From: Falsiroseomonas stagni DSM 19981
GTDB lineage: Bacteria > Pseudomonadota > Alphaproteobacteria > Acetobacterales > Acetobacteraceae
Reading direction: 5' to 3'
DNA length: 64,000 bases
Assembly: GCF_900114315.1 (NCBI RefSeq)
Contig: NZ_FOSQ01000001.1
Location: 248,001 to 312,000, forward strand
The position numbers and the translations under genes were made by a program. Below the pieces are notes generated by a model. It worked only from the letters and a program-made list of their open reading frames with translations. It did not search any database and had not been told where the DNA came from. Below, piece by piece: positions 34,473 through 44,104 of the stretch (position 1 is its first letter; every line of letters begins with the position of its first letter).

Positions 34473-37129
34473 GCAGCGGGGAAGCGCAGCACCACGCGCG
34501 TGCCGCCCGCGCCGGGGACAGCCGGGCTCTCCGCGGCGATCCGCCCGCCCATCGCCTGCACCAGGCCTCGGCAGATGGCGAGGCCGAGGCCCGTGCCGGC
34601 GGCGATGCGGTCCGTGCGGGTGGCGCGAAAGAAGGGATCGAAGACGCGGGGCAACGCATCGGGGGGAATGCCGGGCCCGTCATCCTCCACGGTGATCACC
34701 ACCTCCGGCCCCTCCCGCCCCGCCCGGGCGCGCACCTGCCCGCCCGGCGCCGAGAATTTCAGCGCATTGTCGAGCAGATTGGCCAGCACCTGGTCGAGCA
34801 GGGCGGGATCGAGGCGCGGGGCCATGGGGCGCGGGCCGGGATCGACCAGGATGGCGCGCCCATGGGCACGGGATGCGCGCTCGGCCGCGGTGTCGATGGC
34901 GTCCGCCAGGTCCACGGCCTCCCGCCGCGGCTCGATCTGCCGGTTCTCGATGCGCACGAGGTCGAGGATGTTGGCGATCCAGCGGGACAGCCGCTCCGTC
35001 TCCTCCTCCGCCGTCGTCAGCAGGTCGGCGCGCGTGGCCGGCGACAGCGCGGGGCCGGAGGTCCGGAGCGTCGCGATCGCGCCGCGGATGGAGGTGAGCG
35101 GCGTCCTCAGATCGTGGCCGAGCGAGGTCAGCAGGGCGGTGCGCAGCGCCTCCGTCTCCGACCGCGCCTCGCTATGGGCGCGCTCCTCCATCAGGTCGGC
35201 GCGTTCCAGCGCCACCGCCGCCTGGTCGAGCAGCGCGTTCAGGGCCCGGTCCGCCTCCCCATCGGGTGGCCCGCCCTCCGCCGGTGGCCGCAGGCCGACC
35301 AGGCCGGCCAGGCCGCGCGCGGTGCGCATCGGCCGGAACTGCCAGGCGGCGGCGGGCAGCGTATCCGTCCCGCGCCCGGCCGGGCGCCCGTTCGCGGCCG
35401 CCCAGCGCGCCGCGGCCATGCTGGCCTCGTCGGGCTCGGCATCGATCGGCACGCCGGCGCGCAGCACCGGCTCCGGCGCGGAGTCACCCGGCAAGGGGGG
35501 CAGCAGCCGCAGCACGCAAGCCGGCCCGCCGGCGATGCGGGAGGCTTCCTCCGCGATCGCCTGCATCAGGTCCCCCTTGTCGCCCGCCGTCCCGAGGCGC
35601 CGGCTGAACTCGACCAGGCGGCGCAGCCCGACAACGCGCGCCCGGGCCGCGCGGACGGACCCGCCGAGGCTGCCGGCGGTGCCTGCCAGCAGCAGCGCCA
35701 CCAGCGCGAAGACCACCACGCCCACCACATCCTGTGGCCCGGCGATGGCCAGCGTGTAGCGCGGCGGCAGGAACAGGAAGTTCCAGGCCAGGAAGGACAG
35801 CACGGCGGCGACGCCACCCTGAACCGCGCCGAATCCCACGGCCGCCGCCACGATCGGCACGAGGTAGATCATGCCCAGCGCCCCCTCCGGCACCACGCCA
35901 TCGACGCCAAGGCCGATCAGCGTCGCGCCCGCGACCAGCGCCGCGGTCGCGGCCCAGCCCAGCCAGGGCGGCAGGACGCGGCGCTCCGGCAGCATGCGGC
36001 GGGGCGCGGCGGCGGGTTCCGGCACCAGGTGCAGCGTGAAATCCGTGGCCTGGCGCAGCAGCGCCGCCGACAGCGTCCGGCCGGCCAGACGCCGCCACCA
36101 TACCGGCCGGCCACGGCCGATGACGAGGTGCGTTGCGTTTCGCGCCCGGGCCTCCCGCAGGATGGCGGAGGGCAGGTCCGCCGCGACCACCGTCTCCGTC
36201 ACCGCGCCCAGCCGCTCCGCCAGCAGCAGTGCCGGGCCGGGATCGGCGCCCGGCGCGGCGCTGGGCTGTTCGACATGCAGCGCGATGAGGGGTGCCTTCA
36301 GCGCATCCGCCACGCGGCGCGCCTCCCGCACCACCATCTCGGCGGAGGGGTCCGCGCCGACCAGCGCCATCACGCGGTCACCGGCCGGCCAGGGGCCCGC
36401 GATGGCGTTGGCGCGCATGTAGCCGGTGACGTCGGCATCCACCCGTTCCGCGGTGCGGCGCAGCGCCATCTCCCGCAGCGCCGCCAAATTGCCTTCCCGG
36501 AAGAAGCCGCGCAGCGCGCGGCCTGCCTGGTCCGGGCGGTAGATGCGGCCCTGGCGCATGCGCTCGATCAACTCGGCGGGCGGGATGTCGATCAGCTCGA
36601 CGGCATCGGCCTCGGCCAGCACATGGTCGGGCACCGTTTCCGCCACGCGCACGCCCGTGATGCGCGCCACCGCCTCCGACAGGCTCTCCAGGTGCTGGAC
36701 GTTCATCGTGGTCCAGACCTCGATGCCGGCCTCGCGCAGTTCCTCGACATCCTGCCAGCGCTTCGGGTGGCGGCTGCCGGGCGCGTTGCTGTGCGCCAGT
36801 TCATCCAGCAGCAGGATCCGCGGGCGCCGGGCCAGCGCGCCATCGAGGTCGAATTCCTCCAGCACCTGGCCGCGATAGGGCAAGCGCGCGCGGGGCAGGA
36901 GGGGCAGGTCGCCGATCGCCGCCTGGGTCTCCACCCGGCCATGCGTCTCCACGATCCCGGCCAGGACATCCGTGCCGCCCGCCAGAAGCCGCCGCGCCTC
37001 GGCCAGCATCTCCATCGTCTTGCCCACCCCGGGCGCGGCACCGAGGAACACCTTCAGCCGCCCGCGGCCTTCCCGCCGCGCGAGGGCGAGCAGGGCATCG
37101 GGATCGGGGCGGGCGGGCTCCTCGGTCAT
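34469..37129 (-). CDS. kdpD: KdpD potassium sensor kinase
   Basis: 886 residues from ATG 37129, chosen because GGGAG lies three bases before it and the family begins with this sequence (PDALLALARREGRGRLKVFL); a longer frame to 37222 would cover the divergent promoter. Layout: KdpD N-terminal ATP-binding domain with GAAPGVGKT, a universal-stress-like domain (about 245-375), four membrane helices (around 400-500), a GAF-like region, then HisKA SLGHDLRTPLTSIRG, N-box LDNALKFSAPGG and GLGLAICRGLV. Senses K+ limitation or turgor and phosphorylates KdpE. Confidence 0.96.
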   Translation of the reverse strand: MTEEPARPDPDALLALARREGRGRLKVFLGAAPGVGKTMEMLAEARRLLAGGTDVLAGIVETHGRVETQAAIGDLPLLPRARLPYRGQVLEEFDLDGALARRPRILLLDELAHSNAPGSRHPKRWQDVEELREAGIEVWTTMNVQHLESLSEAVARITGVRVAETVPDHVLAEADAVELIDIPPAELIERMRQGRIYRPDQAGRALRGFFREGNLAALREMALRRTAERVDADVTGYMRANAIAGPWPAGDRVMALVGADPSAEMVVREARRVADALKAPLIALHVEQPSAAPGADPGPALLLAERLGAVTETVVAADLPSAILREARARNATHLVIGRGRPVWWRRLAGRTLSAALLRQATDFTLHLVPEPAAAPRRMLPERRVLPPWLGWAATAALVAGATLIGLGVDGVVPEGALGMIYLVPIVAAAVGFGAVQGGVAAVLSFLAWNFLFLPPRYTLAIAGPQDVVGVVVFALVALLLAGTAGSLGGSVRAARARVVGLRRLVEFSRRLGTAGDKGDLMQAIAEEASRIAGGPACVLRLLPPLPGDSAPEPVLRAGVPIDAEPDEASMAAARWAAANGRPAGRGTDTLPAAAWQFRPMRTARGLAGLVGLRPPAEGGPPDGEADRALNALLDQAAVALERADLMEERAHSEARSETEALRTALLTSLGHDLRTPLTSIRGAIATLRTSGPALSPATRADLLTTAEEETERLSRWIANILDLVRIENRQIEPRREAVDLADAIDTAAERASRAHGRAILVDPGPRPMAPRLDPALLDQVLANLLDNALKFSAPGGQVRARAGREGPEVVITVEDDGPGIPPDALPRVFDPFFRATRTDRIAAGTGLGLAICRGLVQAMGGRIAAESPAVPGAGGTRVVLRFPAA

Positions 37130-37168
37130 CTTCTCCCGATAACAGCCCGGGCGCGCCGCCGCTGCTGT

Positions 37169-37220
37169 CTTTACGCGTTCTTTATGCGGCCGCCCCGGAT
37201 CCCGCATGGAGCCTTTACGC
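37169..37220 (+). promoter_or_regulatory. candidate KdpE operator, three CTTTAYGC repeats
   Basis: In the kdpD-kdpFABC divergent gap, CTTTACGC (37169-37176), CTTTATGC (37180-37187) and CTTTACGC (37213-37220) are direct repeats spaced 11 and 33 bases, one and three helical turns. The KdpE site of enteric bacteria is also a T-rich direct repeat upstream of kdpF. Their same-face spacing and location make them the likely KdpE binding sites. Confidence 0.6.
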
Positions 37221-37265
37221 ACAGGGCGCCTACGCCTTCCCCGCCTCCTTGGACGGGAACCGCCA

Positions 37266-37349
37266 ATGCTTGACCTTCTGCTGCTGGCGCTGGGCGTCGG
37301 CTTCTTCGGCCTGATGGCCGCCTACGCGTTTGGGTGCGAGCAGGTCTGA
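37266..37349 (+). CDS. 27-residue membrane peptide before kdpF
   Basis: ATG 37266 to TGA 37347-37349. The product (MLDLLLLALGVGFFGLMAAY plus seven residues) is one hydrophobic helix with a short charged end containing Cys. Short peptides with an LxxLALGxGFFxL start occur ahead of kdpF in other proteobacteria, from memory. It lies 5 bases before kdpF. Likely a small subunit or leader peptide of the Kdp complex; too short for routine gene calling. Confidence 0.6.
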   Translation: MLDLLLLALGVGFFGLMAAYAFGCEQV

Positions 37350-37354
37350 CCACC

Positions 37355-37441
37355 ATGACCGAGCTGATCCTGGGCGGCGTCGTGGCCGCCCTCCTCCTCC
37401 TCTACCTGCTGTGGGCGCTGCTGCGCCCCGAGGATCTCTGA
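37355..37441 (+). CDS. kdpF: KdpF small subunit
   Basis: 28 residues, a single membrane helix ([20 protein letters not shown]) ending in PEDL, the standard KdpF pattern and length. It stabilises the KdpABC pump. It lies between the 27-residue peptide and kdpA, with 4 bases to kdpA. Confidence 0.9.
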   Translation: MTELILGGVVAALLLLYLLWALLRPEDL

Positions 37442-37445
37442 TCCC

Positions 37446-39143
37446 ATGACCTCTCTCGGCTGGGCGCAGATCGCGCTCGTCCTCGCCGCCATCCTGGCGG
37501 CCGCCATCCCGCTGGCGCGCTATATCGCCGCTGTCGCGGCCGGGCGCGTCACCTTCCTCGCGCCCGTGGAGCGCGCCTTCTACGCGGCGGGCGGCATCGA
37601 CCCGGCGCGCGGCATGGGCTGGCGCGGCTACACGCTGGCGATGCTGGCGGCGAATGCGGCGGGCTTCCTGCTGCTCTACGCCCTCCTGCGGCTGCAGGGC
37701 GTGTTGCCCTTCAACCCACAGGGCTTCGATGGCATCCCGCCCTTCCTCGCCTTCAACACCGCGATCAGCTTCGTCACCAACACGAACTGGCAGGCCTATA
37801 GCGGCGAAGCGGCGATGAGCTACCTGAGCCAGATGGCCGGGCTCACCGTGCAGAACTTCCTCTCGGCCGCGACGGGCATGGCGCTGGCGCTGGCCTTCTG
37901 CCGTGCCTTCGCCGCTGGCGGGCTGCGGGACCTCGGCAATTTCTGGGCCGACCTCGTGCGGGTCACGCTCTACATCCTGCTGCCGCTCGCGCTGGTCGTC
38001 GGCGTCGCCTTCGTCGCGATGGGCATGCCGCAGACCTTCGCCCGCTATGCGGAGGCGACGACGCTGGAAGGGGCCGCGCAGACCGTGCCGCTGGGCCCTG
38101 TCGCCTTCCAGGTTGCGATCAAGCACCTCGGCACCAATGGCGGCGGCTTCTTCGGCACCAACTCCGCGCATCCCTTCGAGGGACCTTCGGCGCTGGCGAC
38201 GGCGCTGCAGATCTGGTCGCACCAGGTGATCCCCTTCGCGATGGCGCTGGCCTTCGGGCACATCGTCGGCGACCGCCGCCAGGGCTGGGCGCTGCTGGCG
38301 GTAATGCTGGCCTTCGTCCTGGGCGGCACCTGGATCGTCTATGCGGCGGAGGCCGCGGGCAATCCGCTGCACATCGCGCTGGGCGTCGACCCCGCGGCCG
38401 GCAACATGGAAGGCAAGGAGGTCCGCTTCGGCCAGGCGCTGGTCGCCTTGTTCACGGCGACGACGACCGGTGCCTCCAACGGTGCGGTGAACGCGATGTT
38501 CGACAGCTTCACCCCGCTGGGCGGCCTGGTGCCGCTGTTCCTGATCCAGTTGGGGGAGGTCCTGCCCGGCGGCGTCGGCGCGGGCCTCTATGGCATGATC
38601 GTCTTCGTGCTGCTGGCGGTCTTCGTCGCCGGGCTGATGGTCGGGCGCACGCCGGAATACCTGGGCAAGAAGGTGCAGGCGCGGGAGATCAAGCTGGCGA
38701 TGCTGGCGGTGCTCGTCCTGCCGGCCGTGATCCTCGGCTTCACCGCGGTCTCACTCGTGCTGCCCGTGGCGGTCGCGTCCATCCAGGACCAGGGGCCGCA
38801 TGGGCTGAGCGAGATGCTCTACGCCTACAGCTCCGCCGCCGGGAACAACGGCTCGGCCTTCGGTGGCCTCACGGCCGATACGCCCTGGATGAACACGACG
38901 CTCGGCATCGCCATGGCGCTCGGCCGCTTCGCCTATATCGTCCCGATGATGGCGATCGCGGGCTCGATCGCCGCGAAGCCGAAGCTCGCCGCCTCCACCG
39001 GCACCTTCCCGACGCATGGGCCGCTCTTCGCCGGGCTGCTGGCCGGCGTGATCCTCATCCTCGGCGGGCTGCAATTCATGCCCGCCCTCGCCCTTGGTCC
39101 GATTGCTGAACACTTCCTGCTGTTCGCCGGCAAGACCTTCTGA
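37446..39143 (+). CDS. kdpA: KdpA, K+-transporting ATPase ion-channel subunit
   Basis: 565 residues, the usual length. Four selectivity-filter regions are visible: [44 protein letters not shown] and [15 protein letters not shown]. Ten or so membrane helices. KdpA binds K+ in the high-affinity pump and hands it to the path driven by KdpB. Follows kdpF directly; kdpB starts 13 bases after its stop. Confidence 0.97.
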   Translation: MTSLGWAQIALVLAAILAAAIPLARYIAAVAAGRVTFLAPVERAFYAAGGIDPARGMGWRGYTLAMLAANAAGFLLLYALLRLQGVLPFNPQGFDGIPPFLAFNTAISFVTNTNWQAYSGEAAMSYLSQMAGLTVQNFLSAATGMALALAFCRAFAAGGLRDLGNFWADLVRVTLYILLPLALVVGVAFVAMGMPQTFARYAEATTLEGAAQTVPLGPVAFQVAIKHLGTNGGGFFGTNSAHPFEGPSALATALQIWSHQVIPFAMALAFGHIVGDRRQGWALLAVMLAFVLGGTWIVYAAEAAGNPLHIALGVDPAAGNMEGKEVRFGQALVALFTATTTGASNGAVNAMFDSFTPLGGLVPLFLIQLGEVLPGGVGAGLYGMIVFVLLAVFVAGLMVGRTPEYLGKKVQAREIKLAMLAVLVLPAVILGFTAVSLVLPVAVASIQDQGPHGLSEMLYAYSSAAGNNGSAFGGLTADTPWMNTTLGIAMALGRFAYIVPMMAIAGSIAAKPKLAASTGTFPTHGPLFAGLLAGVILILGGLQFMPALALGPIAEHFLLFAGKTF

Positions 39144-39156
39144 AGGCCCCATCGAC

Positions 39157-41193
39157 ATGGCAACCACGATCCGTCGCGCGGCGATGCTGGACCGCGCCCT
39201 GCTGCTCCGCGCCACCATCGACGCGCTGGGCAAGCTCGATCCGCGCCGCCTGGTGCGCAACCCCGTGATCTTCGTCACGGAGATCATGGCGATCCTCGTC
39301 ACGCTGCTCGCTTCACGCGCGGCGCTGCTGGGCGATCCCTTCGGCTTCCAGGCCGGCATCGCGCTCTGGCTCTGGCTCACCGTCCTCTTCGCCACCTTCG
39401 CGGAAGCGATGGCGGAGGGACGTGGCCGCGCCCAGGCCGAGAGCCTCCGCCGCGCGCGGACGGAGACGCAGGCGAAGCTGCTGCTCCGCCCCGATGACCG
39501 CACGCTCTGGCAGCCCCGCGCCGCGGCGGAACTCCGGGTCGGGGAATTCGTGCTGGTGGAGGCCGGCGACCTCATCCCCTCCGATGGCGAGGTGGTGGAA
39601 GGCATCGCCAGCGTGAACGAGGCCGCCGTCACCGGCGAAAGCGCGCCGGTGATCCGCGAGAGCGGCGGCGACCGCAGCGCGGTCACGGGCGGCACGCTCG
39701 TCGTCTCCGACTGGGTCGTGGTTCGCATCACCGCCGCCCCCGGCTCCACCTTTCTCGACCGCATGATTTCCCTCGTGGAAGGCGCCGCCCGGCAGAAGAC
39801 GCCGAACGAGATCGCGCTCGACATCCTGCTGGCGGGCATGACGATCATCTTCCTGATCGCCGTCGCCAGCCTGGTCGGGATCGCAAGCTGGAACGGGCAG
39901 CCGCCCTCGGTCGCGGTGCTGGCGGCGCTGCTCGTCACGCTGATCCCGACGACGATCGGCGGGCTGCTCTCCGCCATCGGCATTGCGGGCATGGACCGGC
40001 TGGTGCGCTTCAACGTGCTGGCGACGAGCGGCCGCGCGGTGGAGGCCGCGGGCGACGTGGATGTGCTGCTGCTGGACAAGACCGGCACGATCACGTTGGG
40101 CAACCGCCAGGCCGCGGGCTTCATCCCCGTGCCCGGCGCGACGGCGGCGGAGGTCGCGGAGGCCGCGGTGCTGTCGAGCCTGGCCGACGAGACGCCTGAG
40201 GGCCGGTCCATCCTGGCCTTCGCGCGTGAACGCTTCGGCATCGAGGCACCGTCGCTGCCCGAAGGCGCGCGCGTGATCCCCTTCACCGCGCAGACCCGCA
40301 TCTCGGGCCTCGACCTGCCGCAGGGCCGCTACCGCAAGGGCGCGGTGGATGCGCTGGTCCGCAGCCTGGGCGGGGAGGCACCGCCCGCGCTGCGCCAGGC
40401 GGTGGAACGGATCGCGCGCGCCGGCGGCACGCCCCTGGCGGTGGCGCGGGACGGCCGGCTGCTGGGCGCCATCGAACTGAAGGACATCGTCAAGACCGGC
40501 ATGCGCGCCCGGTTCGATGCGCTGCGGCGCATGGGCATCCGCACCGTCATGGTGACCGGCGACAACCGCCTGACCGCGGCCGCCATCGCAGCGGAGGCCG
40601 GCGTCGACGACTTCATCGCGGAGGCCACGCCCGAGGACAAGCTCGGCTACATCCGCCGTGCCCAGGCGGAGGGCCGCCTTGTCGCCATGGCCGGCGACGG
40701 CACCAACGATGCCCCGGCCCTGGCGCAGGCCGATGTCGGCCTCGCCATGCAGACCGGCACCCAGGCGGCGCGGGAGGCCGGCAACATGGTGGACCTGGAC
40801 AGCGACCCGACCAAGCTGATCGAGGTGGTGGAGATCGGCAAGCAGTTGCTCATCACGCGCGGCGCGCTGACCACCTTCTCCATCGCCAATGACGTGGCGA
40901 AGTACTTCGCCATCCTGCCGGCGATCTTCGTCGCCTCCTACCCGGAACTCGGCGTGCTGAACGTCATGCACCTCGCCTCGCCGGAAAGCGCGATCCTCTC
41001 CGCCGTGATCTTCAATGCGCTGATCATCGTGGCGCTGGTGCCGCTGGCGCTGCGCGGCGTGGCCTATGCGCCGGTGGGGGCCGCCGCGCTGCTGCGCCGC
41101 AACCTGCTGATCTACGGGCTGGGTGGCATCGTCGCCCCCTTCGCCGGGATCAAGCTGATCGACCTCCTCCTCGTCACACTGGGGTTTGCCTGA
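39157..41193 (+). CDS. kdpB: KdpB, P-type ATPase subunit
   Basis: 678 residues from ATG 39157. P-type ATPase signatures: phosphorylation site [10 protein letters not shown], dephosphorylation motif TGES (in [10 protein letters not shown]), nucleotide region KGAVDAL, and hinge [16 protein letters not shown]. It hydrolyses ATP to power K+ uptake through KdpA. All catalytic residues are intact. Second of the pump genes; kdpC follows two bases later. Confidence 0.97.
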   Translation: MATTIRRAAMLDRALLLRATIDALGKLDPRRLVRNPVIFVTEIMAILVTLLASRAALLGDPFGFQAGIALWLWLTVLFATFAEAMAEGRGRAQAESLRRARTETQAKLLLRPDDRTLWQPRAAAELRVGEFVLVEAGDLIPSDGEVVEGIASVNEAAVTGESAPVIRESGGDRSAVTGGTLVVSDWVVVRITAAPGSTFLDRMISLVEGAARQKTPNEIALDILLAGMTIIFLIAVASLVGIASWNGQPPSVAVLAALLVTLIPTTIGGLLSAIGIAGMDRLVRFNVLATSGRAVEAAGDVDVLLLDKTGTITLGNRQAAGFIPVPGATAAEVAEAAVLSSLADETPEGRSILAFARERFGIEAPSLPEGARVIPFTAQTRISGLDLPQGRYRKGAVDALVRSLGGEAPPALRQAVERIARAGGTPLAVARDGRLLGAIELKDIVKTGMRARFDALRRMGIRTVMVTGDNRLTAAAIAAEAGVDDFIAEATPEDKLGYIRRAQAEGRLVAMAGDGTNDAPALAQADVGLAMQTGTQAAREAGNMVDLDSDPTKLIEVVEIGKQLLITRGALTTFSIANDVAKYFAILPAIFVASYPELGVLNVMHLASPESAILSAVIFNALIIVALVPLALRGVAYAPVGAAALLRRNLLIYGLGGIVAPFAGIKLIDLLLVTLGFA

Positions 41194-41195
41194 CC

Positions 41196-41783
41196 ATGAA
41201 CGCCATCCTCCGCCCGGCCCTCTCCATCGTCGGGCTGTTCACCCTGCTGCTGGGCCTTGCCGCGCCCATCGCCTTCACCGGCGCGGCCGGCCTGGTCTTC
41301 CCGGTCCAGGCCGGCGGCAGCCTGATCGGGCGCGATGGCCGGGTGGTCGGCTCCGCCCTGCTCGGGCAGGACTTCACCGCCGCGCGCTATTTCCACCCCC
41401 GGCCTTCCGCGACGACCGAGGCCGATCCGGAGCAGGAGGGCGCCACCAGGCCCGCGCCCTACAACGCCGCCGCTTCCGCGGCCTCCCAGCTTGGCCCGAC
41501 CTCGGCGGCGCTGAAGGACGCCGTGGCGCAGCGCGTGGCCGCGCTGGGTGGCGGGCCGGTGCCTGCCGATGCCGTCACCGCCTCGGGCTCGGGCCTCGAC
41601 CCGCATATCAGCCCGGAGAATGCGGCGCAGCAGATCCGCCGCGTGGCGGAAGCCCGCGGCCTGCCGGAAGCGCGGGTGGCGGCGCTGGTCCAGCAGCACA
41701 CGCAGGGCAGGGAGTTCGGCATCCTGGGCGAACCCCGCGTCAATGTGCTTGCGCTCAACCTCGCCCTCGATGGCGCCCGGTGA
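41196..41783 (+). CDS. kdpC: KdpC, K+-transporting ATPase chaperone subunit
   Basis: 195 residues. One N-terminal membrane helix (LSIVGLFTLLLGLAAPIAFT), then a periplasmic domain with GSLIGRDGRVVGSALLGQDF, YFHPRPSA, SGSGLDPHISPENA and RVNVLALNLAL, all diagnostic of KdpC. It stabilises the KdpAB complex and raises ATP affinity. Ends the kdpFABC operon. Confidence 0.97.
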   Translation: MNAILRPALSIVGLFTLLLGLAAPIAFTGAAGLVFPVQAGGSLIGRDGRVVGSALLGQDFTAARYFHPRPSATTEADPEQEGATRPAPYNAAASAASQLGPTSAALKDAVAQRVAALGGGPVPADAVTASGSGLDPHISPENAAQQIRRVAEARGLPEARVAALVQQHTQGREFGILGEPRVNVLALNLALDGAR

Positions 41784-41932
41784 GTAAGCGGGATCGACCC
41801 GGGCGCGGCCCTCGGGTCACCCCGGACGCCCGCCTCTGCCCCGCCGGCGGTCGAAGCCTGTGACCGTCCCGCAGCGCCCTGCTTCCATCACGATGATCAG
41901 GGCGCCGACCTGCCGCCGACCAGCCTCCCCGC

Positions 41933-42640
41933 TCACGCGCCTGGCTGGCACGGCTCCGCAGCCTCCGCCGTGGCCTCGAGCCGGTAGCCGAGGCCGCGCA
42001 CCGTCTGGACCACCACCCCCGCATCGACGGATGCCAGCCGCGCGCGCAACCGGTGCACATAGACCTCGACCGCATTCGGCTGCACCGCCTTGTCGAGACC
42101 CGCGAGCCGCGCCTCCAGCGCTTCCTTCGACACGGCGCGCGGCGCGGCGCGCAGCAAATCCTCCAGCAGCGTGCGTTCCCGCCGCGGTGGATCGAAATTC
42201 TGCCCGCGCACCGTCATGTTGCGCGACAGCCGGTCGAGCGCCAGCGCACCGAGCGCCAGGACCGTTGGCGTCCGCCCGCCCCGGCGCAGCGCGACGTTGA
42301 GACGGGAGACGAGCTCCTGCAGCGAGATGGGCTTAACCATGTAGTCATCGGCGCCGAGGTCCAGCCCCTCGCAGATCTCGGCCACCTCGCCGCGCGCCGT
42401 CAGCACGAGTGCAGCAGGCGCATGGGCGCGGTGGCGCAGCCGCTTCACCAGATCCAGCCCATCCCCATCCGGCAGGCCACGATCCACCACGGCCACGTCG
42501 AAGACGACGCTGTCCAGCGAGGCTTCCGCCTCTGCGAGGGTGCCGACCGTCTCCACCTCCCACCCCGCACGGCGCAGGCCCTCCTGGAACAGGGCGGCCA
42601 GGCGCGCATGGTCCTCGACGAGCAGGACGCGCATGGTCAT
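41933..42640 (-). CDS. OmpR/QseB-like response regulator
   Basis: 235 residues. Receiver with VLLVEDHARLAALFQEGL, phosphoacceptor Asp in VAVVDRGLPDGDG and DDYMVKPISLQELV; winged helix with RERTLLEDLLRAAPRAVSKE and NAVEVYVHRLRARL. This is the QseB/TctD group. It is divergent from its partner kinase with about 66 bases between starts, an arrangement less common than tandem. The target genes are not indicated; the many TctC genes further downstream are tempting partners but are 10 kb away. Confidence 0.92.
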   Translation of the reverse strand: MTMRVLLVEDHARLAALFQEGLRRAGWEVETVGTLAEAEASLDSVVFDVAVVDRGLPDGDGLDLVKRLRHRAHAPAALVLTARGEVAEICEGLDLGADDYMVKPISLQELVSRLNVALRRGGRTPTVLALGALALDRLSRNMTVRGQNFDPPRRERTLLEDLLRAAPRAVSKEALEARLAGLDKAVQPNAVEVYVHRLRARLASVDAGVVVQTVRGLGYRLEATAEAAEPCQPGA

Positions 42641-42706
42641 GCTCCGCGCCGCGATCCGGCAGGAGCAGTCCCGGCGCTGGCGCGGCGTCGGTCGCGGGGA
42701 GGAACG

Positions 42707-44083
42707 ATGACCATGGCACGCTCATACAGCCTCATCGCGCGTCTCGCCCTCTGGCATGCGGCAATCGGTATCGTCTCGCTCGGCATGGGTGGCGTCCTGC
42801 TGTACCATACCGTCAGCGAGGTGGTCTGGAACGAGCACCGCCGGTCCATCATGGCCTCGGCCAGCGACATCACCGAACGGCTGCAGCGGGATGGTGTCAA
42901 GGGCCTCTCCCAGCCCTTCCCCCTGGAGACCACGCGGCGCTTCAATTCGAATTCCGGTTCGCTGATGTATGTGGTGCTGGACCCCGCGGGTCGCCAGCTC
43001 GGCGGCTCCCCGGGTTCGGAGAGAGCGCTGCCGCGCTTCGAGAGTGAGAGCGAGCCGGCGCCGGTCTTCCGCACCGGCCGCGACGGGTCGCATGTCTGGG
43101 GGGGCAGCGAGGTGATCCGCACACCCGACGGCCCGCTCACCATCCAGGTCGCGCAGGACATGGACCGCAGCTATGTCGTGCTGGACGATGTGCCGGCGGC
43201 GGCCCTGCGCCCGGTGATGACGGTCCTCGGCGCCGGGGCGCTGCTGCTCTTCCTCGCCAATGTCGGCCTCCTCCTGCTGATGCTGCGCCCGCTGCGCGTC
43301 GCGGCGCGGGAGGCGGAGCGGATCGGCCATGGCGGGCCGCCGCGCCTGAGCCGCAATGGCCTGCCGGTGGAGGTGGCGCCGCTGATCGATGCGGTGAACG
43401 GCGCGCTGGACCGCCTGGATGACGCGCTGGAATGGCAGCGCGGCTTTTCCGCGGAGGTCGCGCACGAACTCCGCACCCCGCTCGCGGTCCTGCATGCGGA
43501 ACTCGACCTGCTCGGTCATGACGACGTGGTGGCGCGGCTGAAGCGCGACGTGCAGGGACTCGGGCAACTGGTCGCGGAATTGCTGGAAGCCGCCATCACC
43601 GCGCGCGAACCGCCGATGCGCGATGAGATCATCGACGTCGTCGCCCTGGCGGAGGAAGCGAGCCGCCGCATCGCCGCGGTGGCCGGCGCGGAGGGACATG
43701 ACATCCGCATGCTCGGTGCCGGCGGACCGGTGACGATCCGCGGTCATGCGGAGGCGATCGGCCGAGCGCTCCGTAACCTCATGGAGAACGCCATCGCCCA
43801 TTCGCCGGCGGGCGCGCCGGTGGAACTGCGCATCCTGCCGCCGCGCCGCGGCGTCGTGACCATCGAGGTCGCGGACCAGGGCAGCGGGGTGAGGGAAGGG
43901 GACATGGCGACGATCTTCCGGCGCCACTGGCGGTCCGGCGACACGCATCGCCGTGGCCTCGGCCTTGGCCTCTGGATCACCGAACGGGTCGTGCTGGCGC
44001 ATGGCGGCACCATCGCCGTCCGCAACGAAAGCGCGGGTGGCGCGGTGTTCAGCATCCGCCTGCCGGTTGCCCGGCAGGCGTAG
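42707..44083 (+). CDS. QseC/TctE-like sensor histidine kinase
   Basis: 458 residues from ATG 42707, preceded by GGGGAGGAACG. Two membrane helices (HAAIGIVSLGMGGVLLYHTV and VMTVLGAGALLLFLANVGLL) around a ~150-residue periplasmic domain. H-box FSAEVAHELRTPLAVLHA, N-box NLMENAIAHSPAG, DQGSGVREGD and GLGLGLWITERV are intact. No clear HAMP between the second helix and the H-box beyond the expected linker. Partner of the divergent regulator. Confidence 0.92.
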   Translation: MTMARSYSLIARLALWHAAIGIVSLGMGGVLLYHTVSEVVWNEHRRSIMASASDITERLQRDGVKGLSQPFPLETTRRFNSNSGSLMYVVLDPAGRQLGGSPGSERALPRFESESEPAPVFRTGRDGSHVWGGSEVIRTPDGPLTIQVAQDMDRSYVVLDDVPAAALRPVMTVLGAGALLLFLANVGLLLLMLRPLRVAAREAERIGHGGPPRLSRNGLPVEVAPLIDAVNGALDRLDDALEWQRGFSAEVAHELRTPLAVLHAELDLLGHDDVVARLKRDVQGLGQLVAELLEAAITAREPPMRDEIIDVVALAEEASRRIAAVAGAEGHDIRMLGAGGPVTIRGHAEAIGRALRNLMENAIAHSPAGAPVELRILPPRRGVVTIEVADQGSGVREGDMATIFRRHWRSGDTHRRGLGLGLWITERVVLAHGGTIAVRNESAGGAVFSIRLPVARQA

Positions 44084-44104
44084 TGCTGTCCGGGCGCGAT
44101 CCCG

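Noticed and set aside
34409-37273. 954-residue plus-strand frame opposite kdpD
   Set aside because: Shadow of kdpD; composition is low-complexity Arg/Gly/Gln and no domain is visible.
39313-40971. 552-residue minus-strand frame opposite kdpB
   Set aside because: kdpB is intact with all P-type motifs; the frame is a high-GC shadow.
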